This document shows positions 30,207 to 39,466 of a stretch of 64,000 nucleotides of DNA, one piece after another. The number at the start of each line of letters is the position of its first letter. The stretch's first letter is position 1. Origin of the DNA: Acinetobacter sp. CFCC 10889 (lineage in GTDB: Bacteria; Pseudomonadota; Gammaproteobacteria; Pseudomonadales; Moraxellaceae). A program made the position numbers and the translations under genes. The notes below the pieces were generated by a model. The model did no database searches, was not told where the DNA came from, and saw only the letters and a program-made list of their open reading frames with translations. The stretch covers positions 89,216-153,215 of the forward strand of contig NZ_LQXQ01000002.1 of assembly GCF_003268395.1 (NCBI RefSeq). Reading direction: 5' to 3'.

Positions 30207-31079
30207 TTATTTGTTTTCTGTCAAATAGCTAACAGGTTTGTTTACATCCACTTTAGTACCCCCAAAATGCTCTTGAACATATTTACCTACAGCTGCAACA
30301 TGGTAAAGTTCACCGACTTTTTTCAAGATCGGATCATCTTTACGAGATTCAGCAACTGCAAGAACATTCACGTTCATTTTTGTGCTTTGGTCGATTGGTT
30401 CATAGTAGATCGAATCTTTTAATACATTCAATCCACCTTCCATTGCTAAAGTGTTTCCAAGTACAATCGCATCAACTTCGTCTTTTGCACGTACAGCAGT
30501 TGCCATTTGAATTGGCTTGATCACGATTTTTTTGCTATTTTCAATGATATCAGCAGGTGTGCCTTTTACATTATCAAAATCAGCTTTTAATTTTACTAAA
30601 CCAGCAGATTGTAATAACAATAATGCACGTGATTCATTTGCACCATCATTTGGAATTGCAATGGTTGCACCTTGCGCAAATTCTTCAACCTTTTTTACTT
30701 TGCTTGAGTAAATACCCATTGGCTCCAAGTATGTGGTTGAAATAGGTGCGATTTTATCTTTATTTGAATCGTTAAATGCAACTAGATATGCATAAGACTG
30801 GAATGCATTAATGTCAATTTCTTTATTCGCAACGGCAGTGTTCATCGACACATAGTCAGTAAAGTTTTTAACTTCAAGCTTGATCCCTGCTTGTTTAGTT
30901 TCAGGCAATGTTGCAATATAACGCCATACATCTGCATCTGAACCTGTAGAAGCCATCACAACGGTTTGCTCTTTCGCATCACTTGTAGATGCAGTTTCAG
31001 TTTTAGGCGTTTCTTGTTTACCGCAGGCTGCTAGAGAAAGCACAGATGCGCTGAGTAAAACACCAAACAATTTGTTCAT
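30207..31079 (-). CDS. metQ: Methionine-binding lipoprotein
   Basis: The periplasmic substrate-binding protein of the methionine importer, 290 residues. It has a lipoprotein signal (MNKLFGVLLSASVLSLAAC, lipobox LAAC) and the NlpA/MetQ features FTDYVSMNTAVANKEIDINAFQ, ISTTYLEPMGIYSSKVK and AIPNDGANESRALLLLQ. It is the first gene of the operon, and a terminator-like hairpin separates it from metN. Confidence 0.95.
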   Translation of the reverse strand: MNKLFGVLLSASVLSLAACGKQETPKTETASTSDAKEQTVVMASTGSDADVWRYIATLPETKQAGIKLEVKNFTDYVSMNTAVANKEIDINAFQSYAYLVAFNDSNKDKIAPISTTYLEPMGIYSSKVKKVEEFAQGATIAIPNDGANESRALLLLQSAGLVKLKADFDNVKGTPADIIENSKKIVIKPIQMATAVRAKDEVDAIVLGNTLAMEGGLNVLKDSIYYEPIDQSTKMNVNVLAVAESRKDDPILKKVGELYHVAAVGKYVQEHFGGTKVDVNKPVSYLTENK

Positions 31080-31790
31080 GTTAAATCCTGAATAATAAAA
31101 TGTATTTAAATTACTACACTTTTAAACTTTAAATAAATCTGTTCAATTACCCAATACAACTTAAAACAAATTTGTGTCTTCTCTAAAGCTCTGATATGAC
31201 GTACAAAAATTTTTCAATTTGAGATTGGTTTTGCAAGGTTCTTTTATTGAATCTAATTGAAATGAAACAATAAAAATTCAAAAATGATATTTGAATAGAA
31301 CCAAGACTAAATTTTTATTTATCATACCAATAAATTTAACTTATACATAGTCGTGCTAAAGATTTGTATTGCTTAGTAAAAAATATTATAAATGAATGAA
31401 TTTACTAAAAAAATAAATAAAACAAAAACTTTTGTTGAATTGTGCTGTAAATAGACAGAACTTTATATTTATTCTTAATATATAAAATATCATGGAAAGC
31501 TTAGATGAAAAACAGATAAATAAGTTAAAGAATATTAAAAAGCAAGAAAAATAATTGTTCTTTAGCTGAATATCAGTTGTATTTTCATTTATATCAAATA
31601 TTGATTCATCTATTTTTTAGAATAAATTTATTTGTTGATGTTTGAAAGTTGTACTGATTATATTTTATTCACTACACAAATGTCTTGAGACTTTGAAAAT
31701 ACAGTAAATTAAATTTATGTATCTTCAAAATTTTCTCTAAACGAATTTAATTAGTATATAACTTAGAATATTGTCCCCAATTATAAATAG
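31080..31790. other. 711 bp AT-rich intergenic region
   Basis: Upstream of metQ and downstream of the hydrolase gene. The part near 31080-31250 presumably holds the metQ promoter. No SAM riboswitch-like structure, tRNA or convincing ORF was seen. Confidence 0.45.
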
Positions 31791-32708
31791 TTAATTTTTT
31801 GCAGCAGCAACAGCTGTTGAACGTGCAAAATAAGCCAAAGCTTGCGCTGTATTTCCTTCAGATTCAGGATGATAATTCGGTGAGATCCAACGCACAACTG
31901 ATTTTGCTAAAAAACTAAATGTTGGTAAATTGCCAGTCCGTGTGCCAACTTTTTGCAGCTCCCACAACATACGAGGAAAACTAGCTTTAGCGATTTTCTG
32001 CATTTCAGCCAAATCATCTTGACGTGCCAAGCTACGCCCAATATCGACCATTAAATACATAAAAATAGGAAATACTGCAGTCATTAACATTTGGCGTGAC
32101 ACATAAAAGCCTAATTTGTTTTGTAATAAATGCTGAAACAAATCAAATGCAACATTGCGATGCTCTACTTCTTCCGCCAAGTGCCAGCGGAACAAATCAC
32201 TCATTTCTGGATCTGCGCCATATTTGTCCCAATTGTGACTATGATCCAACGTCCATTGCCCAATCACACCTGTAAAATGCTCAATAGCAGCGACAATTCC
32301 AACACGCATGGTCAGCCAATAAGACTCAAGCCATTTTGATTTTGACAGATTTAGACCAAAAGGTTTATCTGACAAAAGCTGCTCAAATAAAGTTTCTGCA
32401 GTTTTTAAACCCTTATCAAGATTGTAATTATGCTCTGTCATAAACTTTTGCCCTTGAATATGGGCACGTGCATGGGTCGCTTCTTGTTTAATAAAAGCAC
32501 GTACATCTTCTTTTAAAATAGAATTACTGATTAATGGCAAGGCTTTATTAAAGACTCGACAAAACCAAAACTCACCCGCAGGTAAGAGTAAATTGATTGC
32601 ATTATAAGTATGTGATGAAAATGGATCTTCAGGAATCCAATGAATGGACGAATTCGAAAAGTTAAAGGCAACAGCTCTAGGTGTAATCGTGATATGTTCG
32701 TGCTTCAC
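31791..32708 (-). CDS. Metal-dependent hydrolase family protein (COG3687-like)
   Basis: The 305 residues contain repeated His/Glu patterns: FIKQEATHARAHIQGQ (about 88-103), RVGIVAAIEHFTGV (about 138), and FRWHLAEEVEHRNVAFD (about 178). These match the ferritin-like di-metal arrangement of the predicted metal-dependent hydrolase family. Substrate and reaction are unknown. It is preceded on the other strand by the czc operon with a gap of about 320 bases. Confidence 0.85.
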   Translation of the reverse strand: MKHEHITITPRAVAFNFSNSSIHWIPEDPFSSHTYNAINLLLPAGEFWFCRVFNKALPLISNSILKEDVRAFIKQEATHARAHIQGQKFMTEHNYNLDKGLKTAETLFEQLLSDKPFGLNLSKSKWLESYWLTMRVGIVAAIEHFTGVIGQWTLDHSHNWDKYGADPEMSDLFRWHLAEEVEHRNVAFDLFQHLLQNKLGFYVSRQMLMTAVFPIFMYLMVDIGRSLARQDDLAEMQKIAKASFPRMLWELQKVGTRTGNLPTFSFLAKSVVRWISPNYHPESEGNTAQALAYFARSTAVAAAKN

Positions 32709-33031
32709 AAGTGTTATCCTGTACGATTATTTTAAAAATAGTCTAAACAATTTGACTTCCTTTACATTGGCTGAGTTACGCACTGAATTATCTTAAATGT
32801 TCAACATCGACATTTTAGTTATAGATCTTACAAATAAAAAAAGAAACTTTAAGAGAGTAGAGAAAGCTCTTAAAAGTATGAATCAATATATAAATATTCA
32901 GTAAGAAAGTTGAATTGATGATTCACCAATTGAATGTCTAGGATGAGAAAAAATTAAAATATGCATTTGTAATTTTATAACAAGTAAAATTTCGCTATGC
33001 TATAGCGGTTCATTGGCTCATTGATCTAAAC
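32709..33031. promoter_or_regulatory. Divergent promoter region of the czc operon with palindrome
   Basis: This 323-base gap separates the hydrolase gene and czcI. It holds a perfect inverted repeat CGCTAT-GCT-ATAGCG (32993-33007) about 25 bases before the czcI ATG, embedded in -10-like sequence. It could be an operator for a metal-responsive regulator, but no regulator gene is adjacent. Confidence 0.4.
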
Positions 33032-33439
33032 ATGCTGAAACGAAGTAGTTGGATTACATTGTTATTTGCTTTGCTGATTTTCCAAAGTCTTTGGAATGTT
33101 GCGGCAGCATTTTGTGTGCATGAAGATATTCAACCCAGCCGTGTCAACATACCACATTTTGGTCATCACCAAATGACGCAAGCTTGCCAAAATGAGCTTA
33201 AGACACCACACCATCATGTACAAGTAGATTACGACTTTTCATTTTTAGAAGATGATCATCAAGATCATTTACCTTCTTTTAATGCCATGATTTTGGTCGA
33301 TGAACAAGACAGGTTTATTTTTAAATCTAGTCAATCGATTACATCACTCCATTTTTTTCCTTGGTATAATTTTTATCAATCCCCTGATTTAACTCAAAAT
33401 AACCCACCGCCTATTTTTGCCCCACTACAGGTGGGGTAG
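33032..33439 (+). CDS. czcI: CzcI-like periplasmic metal-efflux accessory protein
   Basis: The 135-residue product has a signal peptide (residues 1-26, cleavage near AAAFC), then a His-rich mature part (FGHHQM, PHHHVQVDYDF, EDDHQDH) suited to metal binding. CzcI-type proteins occur directly before czcC in Zn/Co/Cd efflux operons. Its end overlaps a hairpin-prone GC-rich segment before czcC. No enzymatic motif is seen. Confidence 0.72.
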   Translation: MLKRSSWITLLFALLIFQSLWNVAAAFCVHEDIQPSRVNIPHFGHHQMTQACQNELKTPHHHVQVDYDFSFLEDDHQDHLPSFNAMILVDEQDRFIFKSSQSITSLHFFPWYNFYQSPDLTQNNPPPIFAPLQVG

Positions 33440-33477
33440 TCAACAGCCCACCACTTTTCATTCATTTAAAAGTGGGG
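33420..33477 (+). promoter_or_regulatory. Two alternative hairpins at the czcI-czcC junction
   Basis: CCCCAC/GTGGGG (about 33420-33436) and CCCACCACTTT/AAAGTGGGG (about 33447-33477) form two adjacent stems. The second arm of the first can also pair with the first arm of the second. The czcC ribosome-binding GGGG lies in the last arm. No T run follows, so this is more like translational or RNA-stability control than a terminator. Confidence 0.4.
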
Positions 33478-33484
33478 CATGTTC

Positions 33485-34849
33485 ATGTCAAAAAATCAAA
33501 TTCAACAGCAGAAAATAGCTGTGCGTGGTCAGAAACTTGGTCTGAAAACCTTATGTTGTGGTGTTTTATTTGCAGCTATGAGTTCTGTAGGTTTTGCTGC
33601 AACAAAAACATTATCATTGGAAAGTGCGATTGATAAAGTGGAAACTTATCAGTTATCACAAAATATGTGGGCGACACAGACTGAAATTGATCAAGCCAAT
33701 CTTGCCAAAGCTAAATTATGGAAAAATCCACAATTAAGTCTTGAACAAACAGGTTTTGACTCTAAGGAAGAACAAGAGTTTTCTGTCAGTATTTCACAAG
33801 AGCTGGATGTGTTTGGTGTACGTAAGGCCAATCAAAATCTTGTTGTATTTTCTCAAGAAAAAATGTTTTTAGCTCAAAAAATTTATACTGCGCAAATGAG
33901 ATTGACGGTGAAATATTTATGGTCACAACTGGCAATTGCAGAGCTTGAAAAAAATATTGTTCAGGCACAACTTAGTGTCAGTGAAGCCAATTTAAATGCC
34001 ATTCAGAAACGTTTTCAAGCAGGCAGTGTGGCAGAGGTTGACTTAAAACGTGCACAGTTAAGTCATACAGAAAGTATACGCTTATTTAAACAAGCAGATT
34101 TGCAAGTGCAATTGGCACAGCAGCAATTGTCGAATATTTGGGGCGCATCTGATAAAACCATTCAGATCCAATTGGCAGCAAATCGTCTTTGGCCTCAAGA
34201 CAGTCATCAAAATGCACAGGCTTATTTAGCTGAAAATTATTTTGAAAAATCACGCATTTTACAGCTTAAAAATACTCAAGCAGAGTTGGCTTATATTCAG
34301 GCCGCAAGACGACCAAATCCGACAGTCAGCTTAGGTATGAACCGTACTAAAGCACCTGAAAATGGCAATGAAAATCAGATCATGCTCGGTGTAAGTGTGC
34401 CTTTAAATATTTTTGATCGTCAGCAGCATGATGTAAAAATTAATCAATATAAACAAGATGCTTTGAATCGTCAGCAAGTTTTTTATGCACAGCAAAATGC
34501 CTTACAAGTGGGCACATTGTTGACGCAGTTACAAGGTTTAGAGGTTCAATTTAAAGATGTTGAAACAACCCAATTACCTCTCGCAACCGAAGTGCAGCAA
34601 AAAACATTATTGGGTTTTAGTGCAGGAAAATTTGTACTCACTGACGTACAGCAAGCCACTTTGCAATTGCAAGAGATTCGACAGCGGAAAGTAGAGCTAC
34701 TCAAAGCTGCATGGCAAATTGCCATCAGTGCGGAAAGTCTGAGTCTAGGCATTGAGCCAAATGTGGTGATGTCAGCAGATGCCATTGCACAAATTAATCA
34801 AACACTTTGGGACAATATTCAAACTTCACCTGTGATTGGAGGAAACTAA
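33485..34849 (+). CDS. czcC: Outer-membrane factor CzcC (TolC family)
   Basis: The 454-residue product forms the outer-membrane channel of the heavy-metal efflux pump. A long N-terminal segment precedes a hydrophobic signal (TLCCGVLFAAMSSVGFAA). The mature part has two repeated long helical hairpins with the OEP pattern (AELEKNIVQAQLSVSEANLNAIQKRFQAGSVAEVDLKRAQL), and ASRRPNPTVSLG-type strands. The ATG at 33485 fits a GGGG site 7 bases upstream; 33479 would be too close to it. Its end overlaps the czcB start region. Confidence 0.93.
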   Translation: MSKNQIQQQKIAVRGQKLGLKTLCCGVLFAAMSSVGFAATKTLSLESAIDKVETYQLSQNMWATQTEIDQANLAKAKLWKNPQLSLEQTGFDSKEEQEFSVSISQELDVFGVRKANQNLVVFSQEKMFLAQKIYTAQMRLTVKYLWSQLAIAELEKNIVQAQLSVSEANLNAIQKRFQAGSVAEVDLKRAQLSHTESIRLFKQADLQVQLAQQQLSNIWGASDKTIQIQLAANRLWPQDSHQNAQAYLAENYFEKSRILQLKNTQAELAYIQAARRPNPTVSLGMNRTKAPENGNENQIMLGVSVPLNIFDRQQHDVKINQYKQDALNRQQVFYAQQNALQVGTLLTQLQGLEVQFKDVETTQLPLATEVQQKTLLGFSAGKFVLTDVQQATLQLQEIRQRKVELLKAAWQIAISAESLSLGIEPNVVMSADAIAQINQTLWDNIQTSPVIGGN

Positions 34850-34850
34850 G

Positions 34851-36116
34851 ATGTATCGCCAGAAAAATTTAAACAAGCAATCAGGTAAAGTGTCTCAAGC
34901 GATTTTAATTGTCATTGCAATCGTGACCACGGTGGTTTTAGCTATAGCGATCATGTGGTTGAATAAATCTGCTGTAAAAACGGATGAACATGGACATGCT
35001 AAAGGGCATTCAGAACAAGAAGAAGGTCATGCGCATACGGAAGGTGAAGAAGACCATGCGCATGCTGAGGATGAACATGCAAAAGCAATGACTTTAACTG
35101 CGCAACAATTGGTGGAGCAAGGGGTAAAGCTTGCCAGTGTTGAGCAAGGTGCAGTCATGCAACATGCAAAATATCCTGCCAAATTAGTGGTAAATACTGA
35201 TCAGCAAGCGCATGTTTCGCCAAGTTTTAATGGGCATGTAGAAGCAGTTTATGTGCAGTTAGGACAAAGCGTGAAAAAGGGACAAGTTTTGGCAACCTTA
35301 CTTGTACCTGATTTGGTCGATCAACAAGCGAATTTGAAATTGGAACAGTCCAATTTGGCATTGGCAAAACAAGACTATGAGCGTGAACGCCAATTGTGGC
35401 AGCAAGGGATCTCCGCAAAGCAAGATTATCAACGTGCTTATAATGCCTATCAACAAGCGCAGATTCAGGTACAAGCAGCCCAATCACGTTTAAATGCCTA
35501 TGGTGCAGCCAGTTCAAGTCGAGGGCAGTTCCAACTCAAAGCCCCGATTTCAGGCGTGATCAGCAAGAAAGATTTGGTGGTGGGTGAAAATGTGCAATTG
35601 GCAGATCAGCTTTTTGTCATTGATCAACTCAATCAGTTATGGCTTGAGTTTATTGTTCCGCATGCAGATATACAACGTTTCACGCCAAATAGCCAAGTTG
35701 AATTTGAATCTTTGCAGTCAGGTGCACGTTTTAAAGCCGAAATTCAAAGTTTAAATACCGAAGCGGATGCACAAACAGGACGTTTACAAGTCCGTGCCAA
35801 AGTGCTGAGCCAAGCGGCTGAATTAAAACCGAATTTGATGGTGAATGTTCTCTTACAACAAGGTTCAGCGCAAGGTATTCGTATTCAAAAAAGTGCAGTA
35901 CAGCAAGTTGAAGGTCAAGATGTGGTCTTTGTAGCTGAAACACATGGCAAAAATATCGAATTTACGATGCAAGTTGTGCAACTGAATACTGAAATGAGTG
36001 ATCCTGAATGGGTCAGTGTGCTTTCGGGTCTAACAGTTGGACAAAAATATGCGGCTCAAGGCAGTTTCTTGCTGAAATCTGAGCTGGAAAAAGGCGAGGC
36101 GACCCATGAACACTAA
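34851..36116 (+). CDS. czcB: Membrane fusion protein CzcB
   Basis: The 421-residue periplasmic adaptor links CzcA to CzcC. It has an N-terminal transmembrane anchor (about 18-40), then a His-rich acidic segment (GHAKGHSEQEEGHAHTEGEE...HAHAEDEH, about 47-82), which can bind divalent metals. Barrel-sandwich and alpha-hairpin segments follow (NGHVEAVYVQLGQSVKKGQVLA; LEQSNLALAKQDYERERQLWQQG). It is translated one base after the czcC stop (ATG at 34851) and overlaps czcA by 11 bases. Confidence 0.93.
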   Translation: MYRQKNLNKQSGKVSQAILIVIAIVTTVVLAIAIMWLNKSAVKTDEHGHAKGHSEQEEGHAHTEGEEDHAHAEDEHAKAMTLTAQQLVEQGVKLASVEQGAVMQHAKYPAKLVVNTDQQAHVSPSFNGHVEAVYVQLGQSVKKGQVLATLLVPDLVDQQANLKLEQSNLALAKQDYERERQLWQQGISAKQDYQRAYNAYQQAQIQVQAAQSRLNAYGAASSSRGQFQLKAPISGVISKKDLVVGENVQLADQLFVIDQLNQLWLEFIVPHADIQRFTPNSQVEFESLQSGARFKAEIQSLNTEADAQTGRLQVRAKVLSQAAELKPNLMVNVLLQQGSAQGIRIQKSAVQQVEGQDVVFVAETHGKNIEFTMQVVQLNTEMSDPEWVSVLSGLTVGQKYAAQGSFLLKSELEKGEATHEH

Positions 36117-39100
36117 ACCGTCTCAAGCTGAACATGATTTGCCGCCACCTGAAGGTTGGTTTGATCGTATTATTCAATTTTCCATTCAAAATGCCATTTG
36201 GGTCATGCTATTTGTGGTGGCATGGATTGGTGTAGGAATTTATAGCTATCAAAAATTACCGATTGATGCTGTCCCTGATATTACCAATACGCAAGTGCAA
36301 ATTAACACTCAAGCGGAGGGTTTTACTGCACTTGAAACTGAACAACGCATTACCTATCCGATTGAAAATGCGATGTCAGGTTTGCCAAAACTGCAACAGA
36401 CTCGCTCGATTTCACGTTATGGTTTATCGCAAGTCACCATTATTTTTGAAGATGGTACAGATATTTACTGGGCAAGACAGTTAATTAATCAACGCTTACA
36501 AGAAGCTGCCAATGATATCCCAACAGGGATTCAACCAACCATGTCACCAATTTCTACAGGTTTAGGGGAAATTTATCAATGGGTGATTAAGGCAGAACCA
36601 AATGCCAAAAAGCCTGATGGTTCGCCTTATACCGCAATGGATTTACGTGAAATCCAAGATTGGGTGGTGCGTCCACAGTTACAACGTGTTGCAGGTGTTG
36701 CAGAAGTCAACAGCATTGGTGGTTTTGAAAAAACCTATGTAGTTGCCCCTGATCTGACACGTTTGCAACAGTTACAGATTCCGCTCAGTGATTTACAAAC
36801 CGCATTGACTGAAAATAATGAAAATCGTGGTGCAGGCTTTATTGAGAAAAATGGACAGCAGCTTACGGTGCGTGTACCGGGGACGATTAATAGCCTAAGC
36901 GATATTGAAAATATGAGTATTGCCAATAAAAATGGCTATCCCATTCGTGTCGCTGATGTCGCAACCGTGTCGATCGGGCAGGATTTACGTACAGGTGCAG
37001 CAACTTATAATGGCGAAGAAGCTGTACTGGGTATTGCGATGATGATGATGGGAGAAAATAGCCGAAAAGTTGCCCAAGCCATTGATGCTAAAGTGAAAAC
37101 CATTCAGCAAAGTTTGCCTAAAGGCGTAACTGTTGAAACGGTGTATGACCGTACCCATTTGGTCGATCGTGCGATTAAGACTGTACAAAAAAATCTACTT
37201 GAAGGTGCGATTTTAGTCATCATTATTTTGTTTTTATTTCTAGGCAATATTCGTGCTGCTTTAATTACCGCCTGTGTGATTCCATTGTCCATGTTGTTTA
37301 CCTTGTCAGGTATGGCAGAACAAAAAATCAGTGCCAATTTGATGAGTTTAGGTGCATTAGATTTTGGGATTATTGTCGATGGTGCAGTTGTCATCGTTGA
37401 AAACTGTATTCGTCGCTTGGCAGAAGCACAAAAACACAAAGGACGTTTACTCACACGCTCTGAACGTTTTACAGAAGTCTTTTTAGCTGCTAAACAAGCC
37501 CGTCGCCCTTTGATTTTTGGTCAATTGATCATTCTTGTGGTGTATTTGCCGATCTTTACGTTGACAGGCGTTGAAGCAAAACTCTTTCATCCGATGGCAA
37601 TGACCGTGGTACTTGCTTTAGTCGGTGCAATGATTTTGTCGATTACTTTTGTACCTGCAGCGGTGGCTTTATGGGTCAATGGTGAAGTTAAAGAAACAGA
37701 AAGTCGTTGGATGCATGCACTGAAAACACATTATGAAAAATTGTTAGATTGGGCATACAGTTATCGGGTATTTGTTTTGACCGTGGCACTGTGTATTTTG
37801 ACTTTAACGGGTATTTTAGCCACTAAAATTGGCAGTGAATTTGCACCACAACTTAGTGAAGGAGACTTTGCAGTACAACAGATGCGTTCGCCAAGTACGG
37901 GGCTAGAGCAGTCTTTGCGGATGCAAGAAAATACGGAAAAATTACTGCTGAAAAATTTTCCTGAAATTAAAGCCATTTTTGCACGTACAGGCACTGCGGA
38001 AGTGGCAACCGATGTGATGCCACCGAATATTTCCGATGCCGTTTTACTGTTAAAAGCACGTGAAGAATGGACAAATCCGAAAGAAAGTATCGATGACTTA
38101 CGTCAGCGTATGATTGCATTTTTAGCGACTTTACCGGGAAATAACAGCGAATTTTCACAACCGATTGAACTACGTTTTAATGAGTTAATTTCAGGTGTGC
38201 GTAGTGATGTGGGCATTAAAATTTTTGGCGATGATATGGAAGTATTGAACCAAGAAGCCAATCGCATAGCACAAAAAGTCCGTGCGATTTCGGGTGCAAC
38301 GGCGGTGAATGTTGAACAAACCAGTGGTTTACCTTTGTTAAATGTCGATGTGGATCAAGTTAAAGCAGCGCAATACGGTTTGTCAGTGAAACAAATTCAA
38401 GATTTGGTTGCCATGAGTATGGGTGGACAAAGTGTGGGTAGTATTTTAGAGGGTGACAAACGTTTTGACTTTGTAATTCGTTTAGATGAGTCTCAGCGTA
38501 CACCTGAACAATTGGTGACGTTACCCATTCAACTTGCCAATGGTGGTTTGATTCAACTACAAGATGTTGCCAAAGTTGAGAATATTTTAGGAATCAATCA
38601 AGTCAGTCGTGAAAATGCCAAACGCCGTGTGATCGTGACTGCCAATGTGGAAGGACGAGATTTAGGCTCTTTTGTCAACGAACTACAAAGTACTTTAGCC
38701 AAAGAGACTTTACCGAGTGGCTATTGGTTGGATTATGGTGGTCAGTTTGAAAATCTGATGTCTGCCAAAGCCCGTATGCAATTGGTGATTCCATTGGCAT
38801 TGATCACGATTTTTATTTTACTGATGGCAGTATTTCACAACATCAAAGAAAGCTTATTGGTGTTTTCAGGTGTGCCATTTGCGCTGTGTGGTGGACTGAT
38901 TGCACTTTGGCTGCGTGGTATTCCATTGTCTATGTCAGCAGGTGTTGGTTTTATCGCTTTGTCAGGCGTGGCAGTGTTAAATGGTTTGGTGATGTTGACC
39001 TTTATCAAAGAGTTAAGATCACAATTTGACTTGCATCATGCAACTTGGCAAGGTGCTGTGATGCGTTTACGTCCTGTATTGATGACAGCATGTGTGGCTT

Positions 39101-39261
39101 CTTTAGGTTTTATTCCGATGGCTTTGGCAACAGGGACAGGGGCTGAAGTGCAACGACCTCTAGCGACTGTAGTAATTGGTGGAATTTTATCCTCTACTAC
39201 ACTAACTTTGTTGTTACTGCCCATTATTTATCGTTGGATGAATGAGAAATTGCAGAAATAA
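36106..39261 (+). CDS. czcA: Heavy-metal RND efflux pump CzcA
   Basis: The 1051-residue inner-membrane proton/metal antiporter of the CzcCBA complex. Twelve membrane segments and two large periplasmic loops are expected. The HME-RND signature DFGIIVDGAVVIVEN begins at Asp419, matching the Co/Zn/Cd/Ni subclass (DFGxxVDG). Conserved strands are GLGEIYQWV, GGFEKTYVV, GVRSDVGIKIFGDD and GGQSVGSILEGDKRFDFVIR. It overlaps czcB and ends the operon. No regulator gene such as czcR/czcS is nearby. Confidence 0.96.
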   Translation: MNTKPSQAEHDLPPPEGWFDRIIQFSIQNAIWVMLFVVAWIGVGIYSYQKLPIDAVPDITNTQVQINTQAEGFTALETEQRITYPIENAMSGLPKLQQTRSISRYGLSQVTIIFEDGTDIYWARQLINQRLQEAANDIPTGIQPTMSPISTGLGEIYQWVIKAEPNAKKPDGSPYTAMDLREIQDWVVRPQLQRVAGVAEVNSIGGFEKTYVVAPDLTRLQQLQIPLSDLQTALTENNENRGAGFIEKNGQQLTVRVPGTINSLSDIENMSIANKNGYPIRVADVATVSIGQDLRTGAATYNGEEAVLGIAMMMMGENSRKVAQAIDAKVKTIQQSLPKGVTVETVYDRTHLVDRAIKTVQKNLLEGAILVIIILFLFLGNIRAALITACVIPLSMLFTLSGMAEQKISANLMSLGALDFGIIVDGAVVIVENCIRRLAEAQKHKGRLLTRSERFTEVFLAAKQARRPLIFGQLIILVVYLPIFTLTGVEAKLFHPMAMTVVLALVGAMILSITFVPAAVALWVNGEVKETESRWMHALKTHYEKLLDWAYSYRVFVLTVALCILTLTGILATKIGSEFAPQLSEGDFAVQQMRSPSTGLEQSLRMQENTEKLLLKNFPEIKAIFARTGTAEVATDVMPPNISDAVLLLKAREEWTNPKESIDDLRQRMIAFLATLPGNNSEFSQPIELRFNELISGVRSDVGIKIFGDDMEVLNQEANRIAQKVRAISGATAVNVEQTSGLPLLNVDVDQVKAAQYGLSVKQIQDLVAMSMGGQSVGSILEGDKRFDFVIRLDESQRTPEQLVTLPIQLANGGLIQLQDVAKVENILGINQVSRENAKRRVIVTANVEGRDLGSFVNELQSTLAKETLPSGYWLDYGGQFENLMSAKARMQLVIPLALITIFILLMAVFHNIKESLLVFSGVPFALCGGLIALWLRGIPLSMSAGVGFIALSGVAVLNGLVMLTFIKELRSQFDLHHATWQGAVMRLRPVLMTACVASLGFIPMALATGTGAEVQRPLATVVIGGILSSTTLTLLLLPIIYRWMNEKLQK

Positions 39262-39264
39262 TCG

Positions 39265-39450
39265 CTATTTAGCTGCATATTGAAGTTGAGTGCAAAGAGC
39301 ATGAACAATAGTTTGTGCTCTTCTTATTTTAAAATAGGTGTTTTCGCCCTTAAAATAACTCGTAAAAAATTCCTGTACATAAAACACCTGATTTTCTTCA
39401 TGAAAAATAAAAAAGCTGTCTATAATGAAACGAAGTAAAATAATCATCAC
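39265..39450 (-). CDS. Possible small protein antisense to the czc-amidohydrolase gap
   Basis: This 61-residue frame starts MMIILLRFIIDSFFIFHEENQ and ends basic and aromatic. Codon use is plausible, but no ribosome-binding site is evident and no homologue is recognised. It fills the gap between czcA and the amidohydrolase on the opposite strand. Confidence 0.3.
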   Translation of the reverse strand: MMIILLRFIIDSFFIFHEENQVFYVQEFFTSYFKGENTYFKIRRAQTIVHALCTQLQYAAK

Positions 39451-39466
39451 GTGAAGGATAAACTTA

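Noticed and set aside
31080..31790. Possible SAM or cobalamin riboswitch upstream of metQ
   Set aside because: No recognisable conserved core or terminator switching could be traced; the region is only AT-rich.
37104..37454. 116-codon minus-strand frame inside czcA
   Set aside because: It is a shadow of the czcA reading frame. czcA is intact and conserved at this position.
39262..39466. Terminator of the czc operon
   Set aside because: Only weak AT-rich inverted repeats were seen; none was good enough to call.
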